Shown here one piece after another: positions 35,801 through 50,800 of a DNA stretch of 64,000 nucleotides (positions are counted from its first letter, which is position 1; every line of letters begins with the position of its first letter). The stretch lies in assembly GCA_033239005.1 (NCBI GenBank), contig BSQZ01000001.1:8478500-8542499 (forward strand). The letters are read 5' to 3'. This stretch comes from Lamellibrachia satsuma (lineage: Eukaryota; Annelida; Polychaeta; Sabellida; Siboglinidae). The notes below the pieces were generated by a model. It searched no databases, was not told the origin of the DNA, and saw only the letters and a list, made by a program, of their open reading frames with translations. Position numbers and translations under genes: made by a program.

Positions 35801-38800
35801 CAGCATTCATGGTGTGGTATTTTTAGTGAAAACTCGAATAATTCTCAAAACTAAACTTGCGTCTTGGAACAATATGATATGACTGATCTGAATACTGAAA
35901 CAGGAATTGTATGGAAGAATATTGTTTGTTTAAATCCTTAATACATGTACGTGTATCTGAACTGTGACCAACCTAATGGTGGATGATACAGGAAACTTAA
36001 TAAAATACCTGAGACCTCCATTTTTCAAAAATGTACTGGGGACCCCACAGACCCTCTGCAGAGGGGGGTTGCACCCCCTGGACCCCCCCAACTGGTGCTA
36101 TACGCCTTAGGTGTGGCTTTGCCACACAAATATAATTTAAGGGTTTTTTTCTCCACTCATCCCTGAATTGGTTAGACGACACAGGTTATGCAGTTGGAGA
36201 GGTGAACTGTGGTTGCTGTCTCAGTTGAGTCAATTTTAGAAGGAATGAAGTAATATATGACTTATTCTTGTTGCAGGATGTGTTTGAAATGAAGTATGCA
36301 AAAATACCAGAAGATTGCCTTATGCCCTTGTCGGACTCAGACATGCATTCTGGGAAGGAAGAACGGCCGACTACATCGGAGAGCGAGAGCAGTAGCGACA
36401 GTGAGGAGGAGCGGGAGAAGCGACTAAAGGAGCTGCAAGAACAGGTGTGTAGGAAACATCACGTTATGTTCTTAATCATTCTCTACATGCATAAAAAATT
36501 GGCAATGCTGACGTAAAATGATGAGCCTTTACCTCATGCGTGTCATATGACGCTGCATCCTGTCCACATTGTCATCTGATGGTCAGTGTTTTGCTGTTCT
36601 GTCAGTGGCATGTGCTTCAGGATTGCAGGACATGACTATTGGCTTTACTGATTACTTGACTAATCTTCCTTTAGACAAAATATAATGTACAGTACAAATG
36701 TATGATTTGTGAAGTTGCTATATTATATAATAAGTCTTTATTTGACACAAGTATTATACAGTTTTGTACATTTGTTCTGCAGAAGGCAACCTGATAATTT
36801 AAAAAGAACTGTTAGTCTAAGCAGGCAGATAAAGTGCTATTCAGCGTAGTCACTGTCTACAACTATAAAATTGTCGGTGCTGACGTAACATGATGAGCTT
36901 TACCTCATGCGTGTCATATGACGCTGCATTCTGTCCACATTGTCAACTGATGGTCAGCGTTTTGCTGTTCTGTCAGTGGCGTGTGCTTCAGGATTGCAGG
37001 ACATGACTATTGGCTTTACTGATTACTTACTTTTTGTTGAAAGTAATGTATATTTAGTAACTTGTTATTTTACATGCTCTAAATGTGGCATTGAACAGTA
37101 GTCATTCAGTCATGATTGGAAGTGATTAGAATGTGAATTAGCTAACTAATTGGGTAAATTGGGATTGATGGAAACCTTGATAATTTTGTTGTTATGAGAC
37201 TCCAGTAGTTAGTTGTCATTGTGTGATTGCGTTGTTGCTACAGTTGTGCCTGGTGCAGGAACAGTTGGGGCGACTGACAGAGGAACACAACAACAAGTGT
37301 CGGGAACGGAGAGAGCGGAGGAAGAAGAAGAAAAAGCACAAGGAGCGTGACCGTGAGAAGACGACACATGCAGAGCCAGCCCAGACAGCCCCTCCACAAC
37401 CAATGCCTCCTATTCCAGCGCCAGCAGCTACTGCAGCTGCAATGGCAATAGCAGCAACAGAAATCATGGCTACGCCGAAGCCACAAAAGACTGCAAAAAC
37501 AATCAAACAGAAGTCTGCAACGCAGAAGCGACCACGTTCCAATGGCAAGTCATCATCAAAAAAGAACAAGGCGCCATCGATTCCTGCCTTCGACAGCGAT
37601 GATGAAGATAATGCTAAGCCGATGACTTATGACGAAAAGAGGCAGTTGAGCCTGGACATCAACAAGTTGCCAGGTAGGCCAGAGAGTACATCGACATTGT
37701 GTGGTCATGTGATGGTCATATAAGTACTGCCTCATAGGTGCAATCAAGTGTAGTCTTTGTTTAGTTTTCTTAGTACTTTATTTTACACTGGTAGCTTTTT
37801 CATTAATACTTTTTCTGAGAAGTTTTGCATTTGTAAGAAAATGTAATGTGCTGTCTATTTTGATGATGTATTTGTGGTAGTAGTGTCTTGACTGTCATGT
37901 TAATTGGAGGGACTTCAGAAAAATGTCCTTTTATCCATTGTAGGAAATTTTACTGGTGCTAAAATCACATTATTAAAAACTTGGTACTACCTTGTAAATT
38001 GACTAGACTTCATCGTGAAGTTGTTTCACTTGAGCTACAATCTGTGGATAACAATACTAGTGAATGCCTCAGGTTCAACCTTTTGATTTATGCCATTCAC
38101 GGTAGAGTAAAAATTATTGTTTTGTAGATCCGAGCATTAGTATTCTTGTGTAGATTCTTGAAAGCACATAAGTGATAGATTATTGATGTATGAACATTGT
38201 TGTTGCTTCTGCTCTTTTTATGTTACTCCTACAGTTTTTTTCATGTGAATTAATTGATTCTTAACTTTGGTTTAGGTGACAAGCTTGGGCGAGTTGTACA
38301 TATTATATCATCACGCGAGCCGTCACTCAAAGATTCCAACCCTGATGAAATTGAAATAGACTTTGAAACACTGAAGCCATCAACACTGAGGGAATTAGAA
38401 TCATATGTAATGTCGTGCTTGAAGAAGAAACCCCGAAAGGCATATTGTGAGTATTCTGGTGTTTCTTGTTTATGTTAGTTCAGTGTGGTTCATTTATCTT
38501 CCAGCTCGCATAAAAAACAACTAACCAGACAGTTGATCTTTGTTTCACTGGGGCCTACTTAATCATTGTGACATTTGCCTTTATGTTTACTCCAAGCATT
38601 TTTTAACTTTCCATAATCACTATTGTCCATGGTGATGTACTTGATTTTAAACACATGAGCCATATTGACCCCTCGCTGTCCTCTGCGACATTGCACCCCT
38701 CCATCTTGCTCTGCTGTCGACAGTGGGCACCCAGTATCATTGCTGATCTGGTCACTCTTCAGTGTTGATGCACACTGCATGAATGGATGTTGAGATGAAG

Positions 38801-41800
38801 CAGCACCGTTAATGTTTTGTTTGATCAGCTGAAAAATCGTTGAACAATCACAGGAGATGCCAGCCATGCTGTATTGTTCTAACCCACTCGATGTTGTCAT
38901 TTTAGCAAAACGAGCCCCCGGGAAGTCAAAAGAAGAAGCTCAGCTAGAGAAGAAGCATGAACTTGAGAAGAGATTAGAGGATGTCAAAGGTCAACTGAGT
39001 GGTGGCCAACAAACACTACAGCAGCAGCCACAGCAACAGTCCAAAAAGAATCCAAAAAAAGGTACATTTGTTTAAAGTTTCATTTTCGTTGAATCTGATT
39101 AGTGATTTATAGATGCTGGGTGAAAATGATTCATCAGTTGAAATCTGTAAATGTTGAAATAATGTTCTTTCAATAACATTCAGTGGGTGAGGCTAGTTTG
39201 TGTATTGCTTTCTTACATCTCTCTTTACATAGTACTACCATCTTGGTTACAGCGTTCCCCTTTTCTTATGCCAAGACTGCTTCAATGCCTCTGTTGTCTT
39301 AGGTAGTCGACTTTCCTCCATCCATACCAAGTGACCTGCCCACTTCATTCTGCTTACTTTTCCTATTGTAATTGATGCCAGGGAAAATATTTTAAATTAA
39401 ATAAAAAATTATTAATACTAATTACAAATCAATGTGATTATTAACATGTGGTTGTTAATGTATTGTAGAGGTTCATTTCATTTGTTTTGTTGATGAAACA
39501 ATCACTGCTTTTTGTCATCATCGGGAATGTGTTTCTCAACCTTTGTATTGTGGTTGTTTGCTTTCAGAAGAGAAGGTGCACGCAGGAGGCGATGTGGGAG
39601 ACCCAAGTCGTCTGAGCGCGAGCAGTAGTAGTTCATCAGACAGTGACACGAGTAGTGATAGTAGCTCGTCCAGCTCTTCCGACAGCAGTGATTCAGAATC
39701 AGGTTAGGTTCTTAACCACCCGCCCTTGCCATAGCAGCGCTCATGTCAGTCCACCATGTCTCCACTTTAACGCCACATTGTTGAAGCTTAATTATCGTTG
39801 TTGGTATATGTGTTTGTTTTACCACTGCTGCTGCCAATAACGTGTTGCTATGGCTTTGGCTGACACTAGTGCTGGTGCAAATTAGTTCAGTGGAAATCGT
39901 GTAAAATACGGCCTTCTGAAAGCTGTCTGCAGATGTGTTTGTTATGTTTTTTATAACAACTCGACTTGTTAGGCCAGACTTGTCTGTAATGACAGGTTCA
40001 CTGTTACAGCACTGGCATGGCAACAGAAATATGTTGTATTTTAATTGCATGCTTAAGCTGAGCAAAGAGACCGCGTTTAGCAAGTGTTGCCATATCATTG
40101 TTGATATTTGACCGACTGACTAACTAATTACAATTTGTTAAATTTAGTTGCCCAAATCTGGTTATTGTTAAACAGATTGTTTAGTTGTTGCCATCTTGTT
40201 GCTGCTGGGATGCATTAGCCTGCAATAGGAGTGCATCTGAACTAATTACAGCAACGGTAATTACAAAGTTACAGTAGACTTCAAAACAAATATTTTTATA
40301 GAATTTAGTGAGGGAACCGTAATACTTTGAACTAATTTGTTGCAAGAAGAAGATTTGATGGTTATTTGGCAGAACTGGGTGACATGAAATACTGCTATTG
40401 TATCATTTCTGGTTCCTAAGTCATTCATCAGATTTGTTGCGAAGCAAACATGAAGATTCATTGTTAATTGGTAGGCATGTCATGTGCGATGTTACTTGTG
40501 TATGAGTTGACCACTGTATTGGGACATTCAACTGCTGTATACTTGTAGGTGAGCGAGAGTGCTGTTGTACATGGTTTGTAGTTAGCCAGGGTGCAGAATG
40601 TGTTGAACAGAGGCCAGCCCATTGTAGTAGGCTGGTGCAATGTGGGGGGTACCATATTTCCACTTTGCCATTTTGTAAAGTGGCTTGATCTCATAGTTTT
40701 AAGTTTGGGGCACACCATCTCAGATTTGTGGCAAGTCTGGTTTCTGTGAGGCACGTTTTTGCTTGAATGCTGTTCAGCCAATGGGAGAGGTGTCCTTTTT
40801 GGTACCTTGGCCAGTCACCTGAAGAAATCATGGCGACAGGAGACTGTTGATCATGATGTCTCTTCACTGCTGCGCCGGAGGAAATCGGGAACGCACAAGC
40901 GATGTAGATGAGATGCTGGCAGTGTCAGGCAAGCCTTCTGTCACTCCCTCTTGCTGCTGGCCTCTAAACACATTGCACTCACTGGCTATCACAACATCCC
41001 ATGTAGAGCAGGCACTTGCTTTGGTTTAGTCAGTCTTATTTCAGGCAGGATATTAACTGTGTGTGCTAAATGTGTACACGATGAAACTGGTCAGCATTGT
41101 CATGATGTATTTGAAAATGTTCGTACGCAAAATGCACGGTACTATTAAAATTATGTAAAACTTCCATTCATTGTGCAAAACGCTAGATGTACACATATTT
41201 GTTTTAATTTGTATTTTGTATATATTAGATTAGACTGGCAAGCAGTGTCTCTTTGATAGCATTTTTACTCTGAGCCATATTTATAGCAGAATGTATGTTG
41301 TCTATCATAGTGTACATAGTAAAGAGTGCGTAACTGCATAATTTTATTAGAAGTGTGTAGCTGAACTCTATCATGTACATCTGTCATCCAAATAAAACAT
41401 GAATGCCAATACACGAGTGTTGAGTGTTGACTTAGGTAGGTGGGTGGCTTCTGTTCAACATATTCGTTCTGCACTCAGGTCAGCTACATCATGTTCTTTT
41501 AGTGTGTGTGTGTGTGTGTATGTATGCATGCTTGTGATTATGTAGAGTATTCATATGGGCAGTAAGATACAGGTTTGCTGTACCATGACATGATTAGTTG
41601 AAGTAGTTCAACAAACAACACTTATTTCACTATTTCAAAACAACACCTGGAGAATTGGAATATGTACATTTCCTAAAGTAAAGAAGCTCATCTCCTGTTC
41701 AATAATTTGAGTATGTTAAAGCGAAACAAAAGTCATGGTTTTGGGGCTATGTACCTAGATTTCTGCTGCGATGTGCTAAGTGTTAACCCTAGGAATGACC

Positions 41801-44800
41801 AGTGATAAATTTCAACTGTGTACACAAATCAGAGTTATTCATAAGGGTGCTTTTAAAAAATCATAATAATTATCGCACAAATATGATTGAGGTATCATTT
41901 TGTTGCTAAAAAGACTACTACAGTCGCGCCTCGTTATAACGCGCCCTGTTATTACGCGGATTCGGATATAACGCGGTCGGTCGTGGACCCTGAATTTCTG
42001 CCGCCAGGGGAAAATATCAAATGGGCCCGCTTAAACCTACTTAGAATTGCTTTGACAATTCTCAAGAAACATTAGGTGAACAGTGTCAATGAACGAGTAT
42101 CAACGTGTTGTTTGTTTTGCGCTGCCGCCGACATCAGTCGCTGGCTTCGCTTCGACGGTTTGTAAATTGCAATCGAGATTCACAAATATGCCTCGCGTAA
42201 GAATCAGATCAACCGTTTTAAATGCATTTAACATGCAGTACCAATATAACACTTGGGTGAAATTACATGCTTCCGTTACATTGTAAATTTAATCGTTTTC
42301 GCGACGCGAAACCAACATGCCAAATTCCTAACCCAAGGCGCTACCGGTGGCGAAAATACGAATTCGTCATCCGCATATGAAATGATGAATCGATGTTAAG
42401 TGGTGCGTAATAAATTTATGCTTCGGTCGAGATCGGTTGAAAGACGAAGTGAAACAATTATTAATTCTACATATTGTCTTTGTCTGTGTTTTATCAGCTT
42501 GCATACTACGTTTGTCAAATCATATACGTTTTCGGCCGCTCAGGTCCAGGTTATTATTTTCGATTCGTAGGCCTGTTGGTCCAGTACATCGTCATCGTAG
42601 TAGATCTATTCCATACATACATGTGTTTTATTCAGTTCAAGAGTCAAGCGAGTGTGACATTTAAAAATAATACACGTTGATGCTAGTATACGCGTTTAAT
42701 AAGTTCCATAAACTGCATATTGCCGTATAAGACAATGCTGCAAGCACACGGGGCTTCGACAGGGTTCATGGACTTGGTGCAGCGGGCGGCGGTCGCTGTT
42801 GTTTAGTAGCTCCCTGGTGGCAGATATGAGAATACCTAACGCGCCTCGCTTACAATGCGGTCCAAAGTCGTGGACCCCGACTACCGCGTTATAACGAGGC
42901 GCGACTGTAAAATAAAATGATAAAAACAACAGCACATAATCTTATCAGGGGATATTACTCTGAATTTTATCAAAAAGAGAAAGCAAACATTTTAATTTTC
43001 ACCCTGCTAGTAGATAATAACCGAGTGGCTGTATGTCCAATTGGGAAAATGTAGCCATACATCTTAGCTACAAAATAAAAAAATTATAAAATGTGAACTT
43101 TTATTTTTTATGATTTTGTCCAACATAAAAAAATATGGACACCAACTATGTGACACGTTTTGTAGGCTAGATCGTCATTAGCTGTCTGACTATGCACATG
43201 AATACATATGAATCAGAACGAAGAGTGATTCAGCTATCCGATGATACATGACCTAAATTTCTGTCCGGCACTTCATTATTTTTTCTATGTGTGTAGAAAT
43301 AAATAATAAATTAACATTTTGACCAACTTATACTGAAATATCATTACTCATTGTTGTAAAAAATACGGGGTATGATAAAAATGTTGCTGCTGAAGTAGCT
43401 GTTACTACGTTAGATATTTATGCATGGGACCCATTTTTTTGTGGCTATTTTATAGAGATAAACGAAAATGTCTGCTAAGTTTTTCTGGAGTAATATTACT
43501 CCTCATGGGTCAAATATTGAATATTGTTGAAATTGAGCTAAAATGTGTTTTTTCCTGGATTTAATAAATTACATAAAATCATTAATTTGACTATTTTTGT
43601 TAGGCAAGTTTGACGTTATGCTTTATATAATATGAACATATAAAATTTCAATATTTCTGCAAGTTTTATATTTGAATAGTAGATAAATCTTCGTTATTAC
43701 TGATTGTGATCAGAGTACTGTATTTTGCTGGTGACATAGCTGTTACTATGTCGGATATTTCAAAAACTTGCATGCCCCCCCCACTTTTCCCATTACTTTT
43801 ATTTCAGAATAATCGCCTACCTTAAGTTCATTAGCTGAGAACAAAGGGTCGGCAGGTATACACCGAAGCAATGCAAACTCAGTCAAAAGAGCTGCTAAAT
43901 CAGGGCGGGAGTAGTTTAGTAAACAAAGGCCAAAATATGTTGTAAATAAGTTTAGATGCAAACAGTATGGCCATATCCTGTTGGAAAGTAGTGGACTAGA
44001 TGTTTACAAATAGATTTTCTGCAAGCACTCGTAGTGTTTGTGTTATCAAACAGTATAATACAGCCTAGGAAATATAGATTGCTGCGTGTTCAACAAGGTT
44101 TCTAGCAAACCACTGGCGTGATAGTCTTGATTATAGGTGGATAGGCCCAAAACGTAAGTGGTAATCGTGAATGAGCTCTAGCTCAGCATTGTGGGTCATG
44201 ATCTCCAGCAAATATAAATGGCTGTGATTTAAAAACAAATTATGTCTTTCAAAAAATATATTCTGTATATCTCAAACCAGATGCAGATTTATCTGTCCGA
44301 CAGCTTGTTGGACAATTCTTGTTATTGTAAACAAACATCTACATCCTGAGTTATAGTTCTGTTGTATGTAGTTATGCATTTGAAACATCAACAAATAATG
44401 TAATGGACAACATTAGATATTTCACTATATTGCTGACTTGACGAACTACAGTAGTGAAATTCAGACAAAGTATGAAGTTGACATTGTAAAGTTTGGGGAA
44501 ATCTAGCTCTCACACACTTTAAAGAGGTATATGGCACCATGATTTATTATGTATTTTAGATTCACTTTGGACCAAATGATGGACAGTAATTGGTTGCTCC
44601 AAAGTGTCATGGACGTCATTAGGCATGTTCAGTGTTTGGAGCAGCATTAGTTGTACGGCTAACAGAGATGCTGGCACAAGTAGCACTGCGGGGAAGAGTT
44701 GCTGGGCATGTCCTGCTGTCACCTGTGTGGATGAGATTGCCTAGAGTGCCATTGCAGCCGTATATGGCACATTTTTTAAAACAGAATGTTTTAAACGGAA

Positions 44801-47800
44801 AATTCCCTCTTAAAAACTTGTTCAGAAAACTGTTCAAGTCACATTTCTGACTGGTTTATGTTTCACTTACTTTGCAAAGGATGTGTGCATTTAGATCAAT
44901 ACAAGTACATGTGGTATACAATACAACAGTTGATTGTTTATACTGAATACATGTGTGAGCTTGGCCTAACTTCCAAGATTTCTAATCAAATTGAATCAGT
45001 TGTTGAAAATTCTAACAAACTTCAATCATAAGTCTAGAATTCAAACTTCTCCATATTTACCTGATGAACTTGTCATATGATTAGCAGAAACTGTCAGTGT
45101 CAGAAATGTTTTGCATACCAACACCTGTGCATCACATGCAGCAGTTCATTACACAATCAAGTTTTGTACATCCAGTCGCATTATACAGCCTGGACGTGTA
45201 AGTATTTGGTAACTGCTGGATAATACCCAGTATTCTAATACTAAAACATCAGTTGTATGGATAAATATAACATTGTGTCTTTCCGTGATCCTTGTATATT
45301 AAATCAGTGTCACGACAGCTTCAACCTTTCTGTCTTCCTAATAGTTTAATGGGTCTGGAATGAATGCATGCATTGAATTAAGGCCATCTCAGAACATTAA
45401 ACAAATCATCATTGCCATAAGCTTTATAATTTTAATCTGTAATACAAAAATCTACGTATAAGGGGGTATTTGAAATGAAGTTTCATCTGATCTGATCCAA
45501 CTAACTTGGACAAAAGGTTTCCTGCAGGTTGCATACATACTGTCGTCATGGTAAATTGGGTTTTTTTTTCAGAGCAAAAATCCAAAACATCGAAGGCAAA
45601 TAAGGAGAAACAAGTAAGTGTGGACAGTATATCATCATAATGTATATTAAATTTAGATAAAAATGGTCACACACATACATTTATATACAGTATTAATGAT
45701 GAGTTGGAAACAAGGAGAGTTGAAGTTTAAAGTTATGTTTACTCCTCCCAGTGCATTCCATTACTAAATATTGCAACAAGTTCTTTTAATTGTGCTGTAG
45801 TTAAAGGTACATTGTTGCTGGTGGTTTGTTAATTGTATTACAAGATAATGGTATTAATAAACAATACAACATTAATCAAGATAATTATTAAAATTGAAAA
45901 TACTACCGTAACATACAACAAATTTCATAACTGCATTATTGTCATATATCTCTCAATAATAAATTTGTACCTTTCTTGAACGTAAAATTATTTTGACACT
46001 TTCTTAGGCATGCAGATAAACTATTCCACAATTTGACTCCAACTGTAGTCATACACATAGCCATAGCCTTCAGTGAACATACATTTAAAAAATGTATCTC
46101 TGTCTTGTAACATGACAACATTTGTCTCTCGAATGAAAAAGTTTCGGTATGTTTTTCAGAAGTAAATTGTATTTCGCCTTGTACATTGTGATAACCGTCT
46201 TATACTCAATGTAATAAAAAAACTTAACATTAAGTTTAATAAACAAGTTGTTGGTATGGTCTTGAGCTTTTGTTCCATATATAATTCACATAACTCTTTT
46301 TTTGTAAACAAAATGGTTAGCTGAAACTAGACCTTTTTAACCGTCAGCTAAATATGTACAGTGGAACCCTCAAAGTAGCTACCCTGTAGCACTGTCTGTT
46401 TATCCCACATCTGTATATCTAACCAGCATCTATAATTCAGCATCATCCACTTTATCTCAAGTCACTTGGGTGGCTGCGATAAAGTTTTGGATTAATGCGT
46501 TAAATGTAACTTAATTGTAATAAACAAAGTTACGGGATGGGAATCTAACATAGATTTTGCTAACATTTTCTGGATAGATTGTGAAGAAAAAGCCTCAACT
46601 GAAGATTGCTGCTGTCAAGGAACCTGTGATGCCACCTCTGTCAGTGGTCACCACGGCAACCAACATCACTGCGAACAGCATGCCGGTATTGACATCAGAG
46701 ATCAAAGATGACTTGGACACAACCATGGAGATTGACGTCACTGAAGATACAATGTCATCCCCTCTCAGTGCCCCCTCCGTACCCTCGGTGAGGTCAGGGG
46801 GTCATGTGTTGCCGCAGCAACCGAGTCGACCCAGTACATTGGCAACAGCCAAACCACAGCCAAAAGCAACAAGTAAGTTATCTTTGTACACATATTACTT
46901 CAGTTGAAGCCAATCGCAAGTCAGGTTCGTTGATGTTCAGAACTGTAGTGTCGATTTAATAAAAAAAAGTGCGTTCTTTTGTTGAAATCATCGAAAGAAT
47001 TTACTTTGATAGTTAGATCTGTTAACGTGCGAAAGTATAAATAGCCGTATGTTATGGTAGAAAGAGCTGGACTAATTTTGCATGGACTTGATAACAAATA
47101 ATTTAATAGTTTGCCTGATGATTTCACCAAAACCAAATGAAATTTTTTTGTAAACTAGCTAGCGTGTCCTAGTGGATACTAGGTAGGTTTTATTTGTTCT
47201 GATGATTTCACCAAAACCAAATGAAATTTTTATGTAAACTAGCTACCGTGTTGTAGTGGATGCTACGTAGGTTTTATTTGCTGTGAAATAATTATAAAAC
47301 GAGACGAGCATAATATAGAATTGCGTAGGCAATTTGAACGAAGCTGTTGCCTAAAGTTATGCACCTTTATCTATATTCTGTGTTCCTAAACTTGACACAA
47401 AATTGGGTTGATATGTCCAGCTGAACATGTTTAATGATGTGTTCTTTATGGAACCATAAACCCTCACTTGATGTTGCCATCTTTCAGTTCCTCCGCCAAA
47501 CAGTGCGTTGGGTGCTCTGCTCACCCAGCCGAGTGTTGCCATGACACCCCTGTCACCCCGCCCGACACACCCCGTGGTGCACGCACCACACCCCAATGTG
47601 GCTGCACTGCCAAAGCCAACGCCCCCGCAGATGAAGCCTCACTCGCCTGTCGTTGTGCCTCCTTCCATTACGGCCGTTGACCGACCTAAGGACATAGTGA
47701 CCACTCACCTCGCCACGCCAGCGGTCATGAGCGACGAGTCGAACAGTCCCAAAGTTGTACCAAAACCAGCTCCACCTGGTGCTACATTTTGTAAGTACCT

Positions 47801-50800
47801 GGCTGTTTTATTCAGGAGCAATTATAGCAATCAAGAATAGTGGGAAGTTTGGCATAGGTCAGTTATAAACAAGACTACTGTAAATTTAGATTAAGGGTTA
47901 GATGAAGAGTTTGTTCTGTAGTAGATTGTTATTACTATGAATAATAGATTGGATACTATGACAAGCAGATTGTCCTGCAGCTATGCCTTACACATGTGTT
48001 GTACTTGCTGGAATATTCATGTTAGATCCTTAAATCATGACAGATATTTGGGTCATGGTGGATACTTGATGTTAGATTGTTGGATCAAGTCAGATACTTG
48101 GATGATGTTGGATCATGTCCGACACTTAGATCAAGTCAGTGAAGGTTTCCACAATGTGTTTAATGACAAGATGAACAACAGTAACATGCAATAGGTTAAC
48201 TCTTACTGTTTGCTTACTTCCGTAGCCTCCAGCGGCGTTGGTGTAGCGTTTGGTGTCAACACGGCGGGTTCGGCCAGCAGCGACAGTGTGAAAACATTTA
48301 ACACAAAAGGGCCACAGAAAAAGGTATAAATGGGTGGGAAGAGAGAAACTAGTAACACAACGCAGGCCCGAGCCTAGTCTGAATGTATTTTAGGTGTCTG
48401 TTTATTTAGTGTGTTCAAATTATGTCAGCCACTCAAGGATATAAATTCCAGAACATGCTTAACTGATGGACATGATGCCATGCATTGATATATATATATA
48501 TATATTTGCCATCTAGCGATTATGAATGTGTTATTGCGGGTAGCCTATATTCCTCTTCAACAATTCAAATCGATATTTTGAGCACTTGTACTGGATTTTG
48601 TATTTATCACACTGTAAAATGTCCACTATAAATGTACAAGTTGATGTTACAGTAATAAACACGGTGAACAGTAGTTAAAATGTCAGTAAGGTCAATGATG
48701 TAACATGGAATTGGCTTAATCAAGAAAGTTGTAAGTGAAATGTAAAAAGTCAAAGCAATTTGTATTGCATAACAAATTTGTAGTTTGAAAAGTGTTATTT
48801 GTACTGTGTACTGATACTATGAGTACTTTTTGTTGACACATGGTGTAGTGCAACAGAATATGTAACGGTTTGGAAGTTCTTGCTGCAAGCATTTATTTAA
48901 GTCTGAAGAGTTTTCAAGTGTTTGTTTCTCTTCTCTTTAGGATGTGAAAATTAAGAATGTAGGGTCGTGGTCAAACTTGGCCAACATGACGAAGACTCCA
49001 AGTTCAAAGAGCAAGGTGTCATCAGCCATGCAGAGCTTCGAGTTGTTCCGTAAACAGGCGAAGGAGAAAGAGGAACGGGTCAGTGTTACTGCACTGTTGT
49101 AAAATAAAGACTAATGTTGTTACATATATGTAAGATAAAGATTAATTTTGTAACATATCTGTAGTATAAAAACTGATGTAATAACATATGCAACATAAAG
49201 TCTAATGTTGTAACATAATATGTAGTGTAAAGACTAATGTTGTAACATGCCTGGAACATTCAGATTATCATTCAGCTTTGGTTGCACTCTTACATTAGCA
49301 TTGATCAGTTGAAATCAGCTACCATTAGAATTGAATTAAAATTGTCTTGAAACATGGCATTTTCGCCTCAGTGGACACATTTAAAAGTGGATATCTGGGT
49401 CAGATGACCTGGATTGTTTCAACTGTGATGATGTTACTGAATGTATGATTGTGGTAAAGTGTTAAGCATGTGGACAGTTGACAATGTGACACCCCTCTGA
49501 CCCCTGTGTGTGTGTGACAGGAGCGCGCCCAGAAGGAGCAGGCAGCTTTCAAGCGTCAGCAGCAGGAGCGAGTCTACAAGCAGCGCCTGCAGATAGAACA
49601 GGACCGACTCAGGTACCAGCATCGCTCTTCCAACCAACACAGCTCACTTGTACAGTACAGTCTTGTAGTCTTGATGAGCAAGCATATAATCATAAAAGCT
49701 TGCAAGCACAAATGGCACTATTGTCGGTGCATCTACTACCCCGGTAGTCCTATATTTTGAATGAAAACGCACACAATTCATCATTTGATGCTAACATTGT
49801 TTATTTGTAGTGGTCTTATTTGTTTGAGCAAGACTATAATTAGTAGGCACATCCAGTAGGCCTATATGAAGGTTTCCATTACTGTTAACACAATGCCCCT
49901 TTCAAAGTCATCACATCTTTGTTCACATTATTTACCAATCAACAGATTGCTTCTATATGAAGGTAAAATTGTTACATTTTCTTTTTTATTATCCAGTTTG
50001 AATTATTTCAGGGAATGCCAGGGAATTTTGCCTTTCTGAATAAAGTAGGAATTATAATGATTTCTTAAAATGTCAAGTGCATTCTCAAGGCCATGTCAAT
50101 TTTCTGGGATTCGTTTTTAATTTCCAACGATCTTGTACAAAATGCCATTTTAAAACATTAATTTGAATTTGAGGTAAACGATGAATTGGATGGCTGTAGG
50201 GTAGATTGAATTGGATGTCTGTAGGGTAGATTGAATTGGATGTCTGTAGGGTAGATTGAATTGGATGGTTGTAGGGTAGATTGAATTGGATGGCTGTAGG
50301 GTAGATTGAATTGGATGTCTGTAGGGTAGATTGAATTGGATGTCTGTAGGGTGGATTGAATTGGAAGCTGGGGAGCCATTGGAAAAGAAAGACTTATTTT
50401 GGTCCTTGTCAATAATGATTTCATTCCTTCCCCTGCAGGGAACGGGAAGAAGAGGAGGCTTTGGAGCGGGCGCGGAAGGCCCAGAGCGGTGATTTGAAGC
50501 CACAGCCGCCCCACGCCTCCCCTCCCCTCGGTGGCTCCCCACAGTCTCCTGCCATGTCCTCCCAGCAGGAGGCCGCCCAGAAGGAGCGTCAGAGGCAGCG
50601 TGAACAGGAGCGGCGACGACGGGCAGCGGTTAGTACAAGTTGTATGTCAACAGGCTCACTGTCAATGCCTCGTTAGACTGATGACATTTCTGTAGGACAC
50701 CTTTGTGGTTTTGCTTGGTTTAGTTGGCATGTTGGCTGGTCATCCACGTCACATGACTGTCACAAGATATCAAGTGTGGTGGTTGTGCCACAGTTATTAT

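Noticed and set aside
44619..44850. Overlapping ORFs on both strands inside the long BET intron
   Set aside because: No recognisable family, no convincing splice signals, and each is a shadow of the other.
50150..50542. Two overlapping minus-strand ORFs of about 120-130 codons with [10 protein letters not shown] repeats
   Set aside because: By-product of the 25-bp minisatellite and antisense to a verified BET exon.
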